DNA from: Eubacteriales bacterium
GTDB lineage: Bacteria > Bacillota_A > Clostridia > Christensenellales > Aristaeellaceae
Reading direction: 5' to 3'
DNA length: 31,158 nucleotides
Assembly: GCA_028692205.1 (NCBI GenBank)
Contig: JAQUXV010000004.1
Span: 1-31,158, forward strand
The position numbers and the translations under genes are program-made. Position 1 is the first letter of the stretch. Every line of letters begins with the position of its first letter. This document shows positions 1 through 7,147 of the stretch, in pieces. Below the pieces are notes generated by a model. That model worked only from the letters and a program-made list of their open reading frames with translations. It searched no databases and was not told the DNA's origin.

Positions 1-1284
1 GCGCGTCGTTTGGACCCGGCGCGGTTGGGGGATTTGTATACCGAAAAACCACGGACGTTTTACCCGCTGGATAACGGGGCGAAGCAGTACCCGCTTGTGA
101 TGCGCAAAGGCCAGATGGCGATGTTCCGCTTAACGGCTACGCTTGCGGAACCGGCAGACCCCGTGATCTTACAGCTTGCTTTACACTTTGTGCTTCACCG
201 ATTTCCCCATTACGCCACCAGAATGCGTAAGGGCGCGTTCTGGTATTACCTGCAAACCTGCCGTACACGGTACATTGTGAGCGAAGAGCAGGAACAATAT
301 TGCCAGGCGATCGACCTTGATGACGACAGCAACCAGCTGTTTCGCGTGATGTACAGAGAAAACCGGGTTTCTGTGGAACTCTTTCATATTCTGGCGGACG
401 GTACGGGCGGCCTTGTGTTTCTGAAAACGCTGCTTGCGGAATATTACCGGATTCTGGGCGAGAACCCGGACTATGAAGATAAACAAATTTTGGATACGGG
501 CATGCCTTCTCTCCCGGAAGATACGGAGAACGGTTTCTGGCGTTTCAGAGAGAGCAGGGGCGGGGAATCCGTTATCGGAACACCGGCGATTCAACTTCCC
601 GCGGTACCGCTGCCGGAAAACGAGCATCATGTGGATATTTTCGCTTTTCGCGCAGAGGAACTTGCGGTTTCGGCGCACAAAAGGAGCGTCTCGGTAACCG
701 AACTGCTGAGCGCTGTAATCCTTTCGGCCTGCCGGGAAACGGCGCCCGCCGAAAAAGGCAGGTATCAGCTTCAGGTGCCGATCAACCTGCGCAAGGTTTT
801 TCCGTCCGCGACGCTTCGGAATTATTCATGGTTTTGTTCGCTGTCGCTGGATGCCGCCGAAATGCTGACAGACGACCAGCTGTTGTTAAGCGTTTCTCAG
901 CAGCTTCGGCGGTATACGGAGCGGGAAACACTTCGGAAAAACGTATCTGTGGGCCAGCGGATGATACGGTTTCTGCGTTATGTGCCCCTTCAATGGAAAT
1001 CGGTTTGTATGGGTACGGCATATCAGCTGACGGGCGATTTCTTTTTTACAACGACGCTGTCCAATATCGGCCTGATCCCGCTGCCTCCGCATTTGGCATC
1101 CCGTGTGACTGATATTTCTATCGCACTGGGGCCCTCGTTGACCAATCCATACAATATGGGGCTGGCTACCTGCGGCGACTGGGCGATGCTGACCGTAACG
1201 CGCACGACCGCCGACCTTGCGTTTGAAAAGGCTTTGGTTGCGTCGGCGAGAGCCTACGGGCTTACGATAAACCGGAAAGGATGA
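1..1284 (+). CDS. Condensation/alcohol-acetyltransferase-like protein (5' partial)
   Basis: The frame is open to the window edge, so the true start may lie upstream; a TTG at 10 would give 424 residues, near full length. The protein resembles the CoA-dependent acyltransferase superfamily (alcohol acetyltransferase, condensation domain). An HxxxDG motif (His126 and Asp130, counted from the TTG) sits in a typical context, FHILADGTGG, where the His would be the catalytic base. No signal peptide or membrane segment is seen, so it is probably cytoplasmic. The stop overlaps the region of the next gene's ribosome binding site, so the two are co-transcribed. The family assignment rests on the motif and general layout; the acyl donor and acceptor cannot be told. 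Confidence 0.65.
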   Translation, partial: ARRLDPARLGDLYTEKPRTFYPLDNGAKQYPLVMRKGQMAMFRLTATLAEPADPVILQLALHFVLHRFPHYATRMRKGAFWYYLQTCRTRYIVSEEQEQYCQAIDLDDDSNQLFRVMYRENRVSVELFHILADGTGGLVFLKTLLAEYYRILGENPDYEDKQILDTGMPSLPEDTENGFWRFRESRGGESVIGTPAIQLPAVPLPENEHHVDIFAFRAEELAVSAHKRSVSVTELLSAVILSACRETAPAEKGRYQLQVPINLRKVFPSATLRNYSWFCSLSLDAAEMLTDDQLLLSVSQQLRRYTERETLRKNVSVGQRMIRFLRYVPLQWKSVCMGTAYQLTGDFFFTTTLSNIGLIPLPPHLASRVTDISIALGPSLTNPYNMGLATCGDWAMLTVTRTTADLAFEKALVASARAYGLTINRKG

Positions 1285-1287
1285 ACG

Positions 1288-1833
1288 ATGATGAACTGGA
1301 AGATGATACGTTCCACGATGGAGGAATACCGAAATGCACTGCGCACAAGCGCGGCCCTGCGAAAGCTGCTGTGGTTCGGCATTCCCACGCTGATCCTGTG
1401 CGGAGTTTTCGGCGGGAGCTTGGCCCTGCTTCTTGCCTTTGGGTATCTGAAGACCGTCTGGCTGTATTTTGCTCCCCGTGAACTGGTGGAAGCCAGGCCG
1501 GTGGAACGTGCGGCTCAGCTTGCACTGGGACTGGAAAAAATGGGATTCCTCTCGATGCTTACATACGGCACGGCATTCTGGGGAGTAATGATGGTAGCCT
1601 GCCATTTGTGGAATTTGTATCTGATACGTTGCGGAGAGACGCAGAACGTGGAGGTGTCGCCCCTGCTGCTGCTTTCAGGCAGCGCCTTCCTGCTGGCGGG
1701 GCTGGTTTGCTGTAACGGACAACCGATTGTGCTCGTGGCTTTCACGGCGGCGCTGGCAATTACGGTTGAACAGGCGGCGGGCCGGTTTGCCGAACTGACC
1801 CGGCAGCTGCACATTCGGTTTCACCTGGCCTGA
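1288..1833 (+). CDS. Small membrane protein of unknown function
   Basis: 181 residues with three or four hydrophobic segments (about residues 29-55, 88-108 and 125-160) and a basic C-terminus. The start is at tandem ATGs (1288 or 1291), 7 nt after AAAGG and only 3 nt past the upstream stop, so it is translationally linked to the acyltransferase-like gene. I do not recognise a named family. The neighbourhood (acyltransferase-like protein, two SDR oxidoreductases) suggests a membrane partner in small-molecule or lipid modification, but that is inference. Confidence 0.6.
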   Translation: MMNWKMIRSTMEEYRNALRTSAALRKLLWFGIPTLILCGVFGGSLALLLAFGYLKTVWLYFAPRELVEARPVERAAQLALGLEKMGFLSMLTYGTAFWGVMMVACHLWNLYLIRCGETQNVEVSPLLLLSGSAFLLAGLVCCNGQPIVLVAFTAALAITVEQAAGRFAELTRQLHIRFHLA

Positions 1834-1902
1834 ATACGGCGGGTACCTGGTGTATCAAACCGCGTCTGAAGGGCGCACAGTAAATGAGAGGAGCTGTCAA
1901 CT

Positions 1903-2763
1903 GTGAAAACAATCGTTATAACGGGCGCTACCTCCGGAATCGGGCTGGAAAGCGCACGCCTGCTGGCGCAGAAATACTTTCGCGTTCTTGGCGTTGGGCA
2001 CAGCCCGGAGAACTGCAAAAAAGCCGAGGCGAGCCTATTGGACGGGAACCCGGACGCGGAAGTTGCTTTCTTCGCGGCGGATCTGCTGCAGCGCCGTGAA
2101 GTGATCCGCGTTGCGAAAGAACTTACCGAGTATCTTGACGCGCATTGTGAGGGTGAGCTGTATGCGCTGATCAATAATGCCGGATGCGTGCGCAGCTGGT
2201 ACATGACGACGGAGGAGGGGTATGAGCAACAATTCGCGCTGAACTATCTCGCCGGTTTTTTGCTTACGCACGAACTGTTGCCGCTGCTTCAAAAAGCAGG
2301 CGGAAGAATTATTATGACGGGCAGCGAATCGCATAAGGGCATCAAAGTGCGGTGGAACGATGTGATGCTCAGAAACGGGTACCAGCCCCTGACGGCATAT
2401 AAGCAGTCCAAGCTGTGCGATATTCTTTTTGCCAGAGGAATCAACGACCGGTATGCCGGTACGGGTATCCGCGCTTATACGGTCGACCCGGGGCTGGTTA
2501 ACACCGAAATCGGCAGCAAACGAACCGCGGGTATTGTGCGGTTTTTCTGGGAACGTCATAAACAGCATGGCGTGCCCCCGACCGTTCCGGCTGAAACGTA
2601 TGCTTTTTTGTGCGAACAGGAAAACGCGCCGAGCGGACTTTATTACACGCTCTGCAGGGAAAACCGTTACAGCAGGCAGGTAACCGGTCAAAACGCGGAT
2701 CGGCTGTTTGCCCTGAGCGAGCGCTTATGCAACGTGCAATTCGGGAAGGAGAATGAGCAATGA
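1903..2763 (+). CDS. Short-chain dehydrogenase/reductase (SDR)
   Basis: 286 residues, a classical SDR fold: N-terminal nucleotide-binding TGATSGIG (about residues 7-14), NNAG around residue 92, and a catalytic Tyr-Lys pair in YKQSK, with the preceding Ser in MTGSES. The C-terminal half resembles retinol-dehydrogenase-like SDRs, with VDPGLVNTEIG after the active site. GTG start at 1903, 9 nt after AGAGGAG. It overlaps the next SDR by 4 bp (ATGA), so the two are translationally coupled. Expected reaction: NAD(P)-dependent oxidation or reduction of an alcohol or ketone; substrate unknown. Confidence 0.9.
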   Translation: MKTIVITGATSGIGLESARLLAQKYFRVLGVGHSPENCKKAEASLLDGNPDAEVAFFAADLLQRREVIRVAKELTEYLDAHCEGELYALINNAGCVRSWYMTTEEGYEQQFALNYLAGFLLTHELLPLLQKAGGRIIMTGSESHKGIKVRWNDVMLRNGYQPLTAYKQSKLCDILFARGINDRYAGTGIRAYTVDPGLVNTEIGSKRTAGIVRFFWERHKQHGVPPTVPAETYAFLCEQENAPSGLYYTLCRENRYSRQVTGQNADRLFALSERLCNVQFGKENEQ

Positions 2764-3578
2764 ACGTAATGATCACCGGCGCTGCCGGCGGGTTTGGGCG
2801 TGCGCTTGCAAACGAATGCGGCCGACGCGGTTACGACCTGTTTTTAACGGATATGAACGCGGAAGGGCTGGAAAGCATCCAATACGGGATCGAGCGGCAG
2901 TTTAACGCAGCTGTTTCCATATACCCCTGCGACCTTACGAACGTTAAACAGGTGGATGATATGCTGGCTGGGATCGACAGACAGGGCATCCGTTTTGATA
3001 TGCTGTTGAACGTGGCGGGCATCGACTACGAAGGCGGTTTTATGAGAAGAGAGCGCGAAACGATTGCTAAAATCGTTTCGATGAACGATACGGCTACGCT
3101 TCGCATTTCCCACGCCGTGCTGGAACGCAGAAAGAAGGACGCGCGTTTTACCGTTTTGTTCGTATCCAGCCTGGCCTCCATGTTCCCTATGCCGCTTAAG
3201 GCAACGTATGCCGCTTCCAAACGCTTTTTGTTTGATTTCGCGCTCGCCCTCCGGCAGGAGCTGAAAGATCAGAACGCGAGCGTGACGGTGCTTTGCCCCG
3301 GCGGGCTTGCGACGACGAACGAAGCGATGGAGGGGATTGCGGCACAGGGGTTTTGGGGAACCGCAACGACAAATAAACTGGAAAAGGTTGCAAGAAAAAT
3401 CGTTGAGGATACGCAGCGGGGGAAAGCGGTATATATCCCCGGGCTTATAAACCGGAGCTTTGCTTTTCTGGGGGCGGTTGTGCCGCGCTCCGCAGTGGCG
3501 GCAATTGTGTACAACCGCTTCAAAGGTGCCCAGAAGGCATGGCTGGAAACTGGAGAGGCGAATAAACTGCTGCCGTAA
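2760..3578 (+). CDS. Short-chain dehydrogenase/reductase, DltE-like (second SDR)
   Basis: 272 residues. TGAAGGFG nucleotide-binding motif at residues 6-13, NVAG in place of NNAG, and a catalytic set Ser (VSSLAS) and YAASK. After the active site comes CPGGLATTNEA, typical of SDRs. The C-terminus has a hydrophobic stretch (about residues 224-245) as seen in membrane-associated SDRs of the DltE/YqjQ type. The ATG overlaps the stop of the upstream SDR and uses the AAGGAG just before it. Substrate unknown. Confidence 0.88.
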   Translation: MNVMITGAAGGFGRALANECGRRGYDLFLTDMNAEGLESIQYGIERQFNAAVSIYPCDLTNVKQVDDMLAGIDRQGIRFDMLLNVAGIDYEGGFMRRERETIAKIVSMNDTATLRISHAVLERRKKDARFTVLFVSSLASMFPMPLKATYAASKRFLFDFALALRQELKDQNASVTVLCPGGLATTNEAMEGIAAQGFWGTATTNKLEKVARKIVEDTQRGKAVYIPGLINRSFAFLGAVVPRSAVAAIVYNRFKGAQKAWLETGEANKLLP

Positions 3579-3669
3579 AACGATGGTACGAAATTTCTGC
3601 GGCATGTTTGCCCGGGCCGGCCGGACAGAGGGGCAAAGGATGGCACTTCTGAAACCCCGTCGATTCAGC

Positions 3670-3698
3670 TTGACAAGACAGGCTGACTATTTTACACT
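3670..3698 (+). promoter_or_regulatory. SigA-type promoter of the padR operon
   Basis: Perfect -35 TTGACA (3670-3675), a 17-bp spacer, then TACACT (3693-3698), 28 bp before the padR GTG start. It indicates that padR and the HAAS gene form their own transcription unit. Confidence 0.7.
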
Positions 3699-3726
3699 GC
3701 ATAATAGAACAGAGAGGGGCGCGAGT

Positions 3727-4047
3727 GTGAATATTCAGTATAAAAAAGGGGTGTTGGAGCTCTGCGTCCTTTCACTTCTCAACCGAAAAGATCAGTACGG
3801 GTACGACGTTTCGGAATACCTGTCCGCACATGTTGATATCTCCGACGGCACGGTTTATCCGATCTTGCGCAAACTGAAGGACGACGGCATGGTAAAGACT
3901 TACCTGAGCGAAGAAAGCGGCGGCCCGCCCAGGAAGTACTATACGTTGACCGAACAGGGCCGTGCGCAATATCAAAGCGATAAGCGCGACTGGCTGGATT
4001 TTGTTGAACGTATCAAAGCGATTCTGGAGGATCAGGATAATGAATAA
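3727..4047 (+). CDS. PadR-family transcriptional regulator
   Basis: 107 residues from a GTG at 3727, chosen because GAGAGGGG lies 7 nt upstream and the product then begins like other PadR proteins (NIQYKKGVLELCVL). The winged-helix core contains YGYDVSEYL, the GTVYPILRKL recognition-helix region and the wing GPPRKYYTLTEQG. Short PadR-s type. It overlaps the downstream HAAS-domain gene by 8 bp. PadR proteins of this type usually repress their own operon and release in response to envelope stress or small ligands. Confidence 0.93.
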   Translation: MNIQYKKGVLELCVLSLLNRKDQYGYDVSEYLSAHVDISDGTVYPILRKLKDDGMVKTYLSEESGGPPRKYYTLTEQGRAQYQSDKRDWLDFVERIKAILEDQDNE

Positions 4048-4744
4048 GGCTCAATACCTGTCTGCACTTGAAACTTCATTGCAAAAAATGAAGGTTGCGG
4101 ACACCGACGATATTCTGGCGGATTACGAAGCGCATTTCGCCCGTAAAGCGCTGGATGGCTATACGGAAGAGGAAATCGCCCACCGCCTTGGCAACCCGGA
4201 CGATATTGCGTTGGACTTTCAAACCGATTCTCCAAAGCCTCAAGGGGCCAAAAGCCATCTGTGGGGCAGGCTGGCGGCCTGCCTGGCGGATATTGGCGCC
4301 GTTGTGTTTTTTCCGGTATTGTTTGTATGTGTATTGGCACTGCTGCCTTCAGCGGTCGGCGTACTTTTGCTGGGAGGGTACCTGGTTGGCGGCTCCACAG
4401 CCCTGATGGGGATACCGTACATGCCCTTGGCCGGAAAGCTGCTGATGGGCGGTGCCCTGATTGCGCTGGCGGTGCTGATTGCGCTGGGTGGCATCTGGCT
4501 GTTCGTATTATCCAAACAGATGCTTCGCGCCTATGGCCGCTGGCACAGCAACCGTTGGTTTGGCCGGCATGAGCTTCCGCTTCCGGTAACGCCGCAGTTT
4601 GTTGGCAAAGCCCGGAGACGGCTTCACCGCGGGACGATCTTCTCCGCCGTTAGCTGCCTTATCCTGTTTGCGGCGGCCTACTGCGTTATGAGCATTCAGG
4701 CTGGGGCACCTGGGTTTTGGCACGTGTGGCACTGGTTTTCATAA
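4040..4744 (+). CDS. HAAS/DUF1700-domain membrane protein, PadR partner
   Basis: 234 residues. The N-terminal cytoplasmic HAAS (DUF1700) domain, about residues 1-65, has the family hallmarks YLSALETSL, DILADYEAHF and RLGNPDDIA. Four hydrophobic segments follow (about 78-100, 103-125, 132-158 and 200-222). The start ATG at 4040 lies inside the end of padR with GGAGG 9 nt upstream, so it is translationally coupled. PadR-HAAS pairs are a standard regulatory unit in Bacillota; the HAAS protein is thought to act as a membrane partner or sensor. Confidence 0.88.
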   Translation: MNKAQYLSALETSLQKMKVADTDDILADYEAHFARKALDGYTEEEIAHRLGNPDDIALDFQTDSPKPQGAKSHLWGRLAACLADIGAVVFFPVLFVCVLALLPSAVGVLLLGGYLVGGSTALMGIPYMPLAGKLLMGGALIALAVLIALGGIWLFVLSKQMLRAYGRWHSNRWFGRHELPLPVTPQFVGKARRRLHRGTIFSAVSCLILFAAAYCVMSIQAGAPGFWHVWHWFS

Positions 4745-4771
4745 CGCTGATAGGATAACTTACCAATAGAA

Positions 4772-4805
4772 ATCAAGCCATCGTACGCTGTGCGATGGCT
4801 TTGAT
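4772..4805 (+). terminator. Stem-loop after the padR-HAAS operon
   Basis: ATCAAGCCATCG pairs with CGATGGCTTTGAT (one bulged T) around a 9-nt loop, 28 nt after the HAAS stop. There is no good T-tract, so termination is only likely, not clear. Confidence 0.4.
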
Positions 4806-4830
4806 GTTGCGTTCGCAAGCCGAGCTATTC

Positions 4831-4993
4831 TGGCAAACGCTGAAGCAACGCTTTTCACGTCTGCTTTTGTGGAGCAACGCGCCTTGGAACTCGAAAAGCC
4901 TTGAAATAGTCCTACGCTTCCTTCGGCATTTCTCACCCAAACCTGCGGCGCTCCGCTTTGGCATCCGCAAAGCGAATGAATCAGTGATTCTTT
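4831..4993. repeat. 163-bp MITE-like dispersed repeat, copy 1 (decayed)
   Basis: Matches the element at 20162-20324 over its whole 163 bp in the same orientation. The first 34 bases agree at 27 positions by eye, and shared blocks include CCTTGAAATAG, TTTCT(C/T)ACC(C/T)AAA and GCAAAGC..(A/T)TGAATCA. The terminal inverted repeats of this copy have decayed; only the central CTGA..CA part still pairs. A minus-strand open frame of 84 codons crosses it; copy 2 has stops in that frame, so it is not treated as a gene. Confidence 0.75.
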
Positions 4994-5235
4994 AACAAAT
5001 GCAGTCGCAGCCAATCATCCGCAAGCTTCGGCCATCTGCATCCCTCGGCGTTTGGTGAAAGCTGCCGCCACTGCGCCTGTATCTTCGCAGGATTGTCATA
5101 GCGGGACAGGGAGTTATACTTCTCTTCCGATACCGAAATTTCTCCCGCACGGATTTTATCAATGAGGGCAAAGGTCTGCTCTTTTGTCGCCCTGTCGTCC
5201 GGGAATTGCCCCTGTGCCCATTCGGCGCTTGCCAA
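4981..5235 (-). CDS. Small hypothetical protein or gene remnant
   Basis: 84 residues from a TTG start; the frame extends upstream to an in-frame TAA at about residue -15. The composition is protein-like (WAQGQFPDDRATKEQ, LIDKIRAGEIS, KYNSLSRYDNPAKIQ) and unlike the nearby junk frames. No clear ribosome binding site precedes the TTG, and the 3' end runs into the MITE-like repeat, so this may be the truncated tail of a longer gene. Upstream of the TAA the same frame reads on sensibly for about 20 codons, suggesting an older, longer gene broken by a stop. No family recognised. Confidence 0.35.
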   Translation of the reverse strand: MASAEWAQGQFPDDRATKEQTFALIDKIRAGEISVSEEKYNSLSRYDNPAKIQAQWRQLSPNAEGCRWPKLADDWLRLHLLKNH

Positions 5236-5391
5236 GGATGCGATATAAGCCGCGTGATGACGGCGTTTCTTTTCTGCTTCTTATTGATCGGCTGATTTGA
5301 ACAGGCTGACGGCATTGCTCCGTGAAGCCGCTGGATTGGCGGTTTAACGAGGGATGGACGGCCTCGCCCACAGAGGGGACGAGTCGGTCAT

Positions 5392-5433
5392 CCAAAGAAC
5401 CCGTGTTCCTAGCCTGGAACACGGGTTCTTTGG
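5392..5433. repeat. Perfect 18-bp inverted repeat (hairpin)
   Basis: CCAAAGAACCCGTGTTCC and its exact reverse complement are separated by a 6-nt loop (TAGCCT). There is no T-tract on either side, so it is not a standard terminator. It lies 55 bp beyond the stop of the histidine-phosphatase gene and may still serve as a 3' stabilising or terminating hairpin for it. Confidence 0.7.
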
Positions 5434-5487
5434 CAATCAAAGCCACCGGCGGAGCCTGATTCAACGCATGAACATTTTTCAGGACAA

Positions 5488-6096
5488 TCAATCGTTTAGA
5501 AGATGAGAAAAATCATTAAAGGTATGTAGACAATAATTTTGCTCGTTTTGCATGATAATACTGATGGAACAATTTTCGGTTGGAGAGCCGAAATAGAATC
5601 TCTTTTGCTGTGGTATGCCAAGAATACCACAAACGATGGAACGGATTGTACCCCCGTGGCAAACGATGGCAACCCGGTTACCATGGGACGCCGTTATAAT
5701 ATCCATTTTCTTTTTACATCTTTTCCAAACATCTATCCCGCGTTCGCCACCCGGATAGGGTATGTCTGCTTCATGTAAGACCCAATTTTGATAGATATCG
5801 GGGAATTCATCCCAGGATTTTCGATAGATTTCACCCATATCAATTTCTCGAAAAGAGGGAGATGCAACAATATCTGCTTTTACAGTCGTTCGTATTATTT
5901 CTGCCGTTTGCATCGCCCGATCCAAATCGCTGCAATATATTTTATCAAATGTTATGCCTTTTAACCTTCTTGCTAATTTGTTGGCTTGTTCAACCCCTTT
6001 AGGTGTAAGAGGTGGATCCATCGTTTGTTTTATATTGCTGAAATACTCTTCTGTAGCATTAAAACAATGACCATGGCGTATCAAGTAAATTTCCAT
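5488..6096 (-). CDS. Histidine phosphatase (phosphoglycerate-mutase-like) family protein
   Basis: 202 residues. The catalytic RHG motif is at residues 7-9 (IYLIRHGH), where the His is the phospho-acceptor. A C-terminal second His lies in VCHGGTIRS, and the expected Glu in FREIDMGE. The layout PPLTPKGVEQA then IYCSDLDRAMQTAEI is typical of small broad-specificity phosphatases (CobC/GpmB-like). The ATG at 6096 is chosen so the protein starts just before the beta-strand leading to RHG, with AAAGAGA 8-10 nt upstream; an in-frame ATG at 6114 is possible. It is more AT-rich than the flanking genes, which suggests separate acquisition. Confidence 0.88.
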   Translation of the reverse strand: MEIYLIRHGHCFNATEEYFSNIKQTMDPPLTPKGVEQANKLARRLKGITFDKIYCSDLDRAMQTAEIIRTTVKADIVASPSFREIDMGEIYRKSWDEFPDIYQNWVLHEADIPYPGGERGIDVWKRCKKKMDIITASHGNRVAIVCHGGTIRSIVCGILGIPQQKRFYFGSPTENCSISIIMQNEQNYCLHTFNDFSHLLND

Positions 6097-6799
6097 GAAA
6101 GTATCTCTTTTCATAATTATAAATATAGTCATCAGCGATTCCACCGCCATTTTAGCATGCGGGTTCAGCCGAAACAAGTCGCCGGCACCGCTCGGAGGGG
6201 AGGGGAAAGTCGCTGTATAAACCGTTAGAGCCGAAGCGGGCAAGATAAACGGCGCAGATATAACCACGGATACGTACCTTATCTGTATGCGCAAACGTGC
6301 CTGTGTTCACAAGCTCACATCAGGGATATAACGGGCTGATCGAAAAGAGGGGGGTTCCTCTCCCAAGGGAAAGAAGCTGCCGAGTTTAAAAGGGGTTATA
6401 CGTCTGGGCAGAACAGTCGGCAAAGCTGAAAATGGGCGAAATATTAACAGAGAATTACAATCGCCGGTGATACCACGATCCGAGGCCTGATTATACACAG
6501 AACTGGGTAAGTGTTCCGACCCAAAACGCTAAGCGACGCGCTTGTGAAAACCCATGACGATGAACCGGAAAATAAATAACGAAAAGACTCTGCTGACATC
6601 CGTACAGAAAGTCAACAGTGTCTTCTCGCTCTTTTTATAGGATTGGAATTACAGAGAACCTGCAAACCGGCTGCTACGGGGAATAAAATAAAACAATTTC
6701 AGTTTTCAGGCTGCTATCAATTTGCTGTCAAATCGGGAATCGGGATTTGTGGAATGTAGTGTTTTCAAGGGCTACGCGTCATTGAAAACCACATTTTAC
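6097..6799. other. Non-coding stretch left of the sugar locus
   Basis: No gene is supported. Short open frames on both strands lack ribosome binding sites and family resemblance. The region holds an imperfect hairpin (6580-6628) and, at its right edge, the 12-bp guaA-end match. The rest shows nothing recognisable. Confidence 0.5.
6580..6628. terminator. Imperfect stem-loop with T-rich flanks on both sides
   Basis: CGAAAAGACTCTGCTGAC pairs with GTCAACAGTGTCTTCTCG (three mismatches, 13-nt loop). It is followed by CTCTTTTTAT on the plus strand and by a T-rich run (TTATTTATTTT) on the minus strand, so it could terminate transcription either way. It is far (about 520 bp) from the response-regulator stop. 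Confidence 0.45.
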
Positions 6800-6811
6800 T
6801 TATTCCCACTC
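6800..6811. other. Candidate distal attachment site (guaA 3'-end repeat)
   Basis: TTATTCCCACTC, an exact direct repeat of the last 12 bases of guaA (30467-30478). The 3' end of guaA is a known integration site of tyrosine-recombinase elements. See findings. Confidence 0.5.
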
Positions 6812-6913
6812 GCTTCTTCAGCGTGTGATCTAAACGATTTTATTTAGATTATCTAGCTCACAACATTCTGACTGCTTGTATTATCCATAACGCAAGGAGT
6901 ATCTGATTTTTTG

Positions 6914-6935
6914 TTGTCAAAATGTTGCCAAAATG
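6914..6935 (+). repeat. Tandem 11-bp repeats, possible integrase arm sites
   Basis: TTGTCAAAATG is followed directly by TTGCCAAAATG, one mismatch in 11. They lie about 100 bp inside the candidate attachment site. Short tandem repeats near an element end are the usual look of arm-type integrase binding sites; this role is inferred. Confidence 0.4.
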
Positions 6936-7033
6936 CAGAGCAAGTTGGCTACCTACAAAATGCTTTTCTTTATCTTCTTAGGAGAAACGATAAGTATATT
7001 TAACCGTCTATATTCATATGTCCATTGTCTTTA

Positions 7034-7147
7034 CTATTCTTTTCGCCAACGTCTTATTATATCGTCAAATGCAACATCAATCCAATCCTTGTTCCATTCA
7101 TCAAAAACATTTACCTTAGCCTTCGGACCCTTTGGAGCATGCCGCGA
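7034..7147 (-). pseudogene. Coding-like 3' fragment in frame after the response-regulator stop
   Basis: Directly after the response-regulator TAA the same frame stays open for 37 codons and looks protein-like (KGPKAKVNVFDEWNK, then a DDIIRRWRKE end). It has no start codon or ribosome binding site of its own. It may be the 3' end of another gene brought next to the regulator by a deletion. Family not recognised. Confidence 0.3.

Noticed and set aside
4760..5014. 84-codon minus-strand frame across the 163-bp repeat
   Set aside because: The other repeat copy has in-frame stops and the frame follows the repeat, so it is treated as part of the element.
5159..5491. 110-codon minus-strand frame containing the 18-bp hairpin
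   Set aside because: Unnatural composition, TTG start without ribosome binding site, conflicts with the better frame at 4981-5235.
6307..6498. 63-codon minus-strand frame in the intergenic region
   Set aside because: No ribosome binding site, no family resemblance; the opposite strand is equally open.
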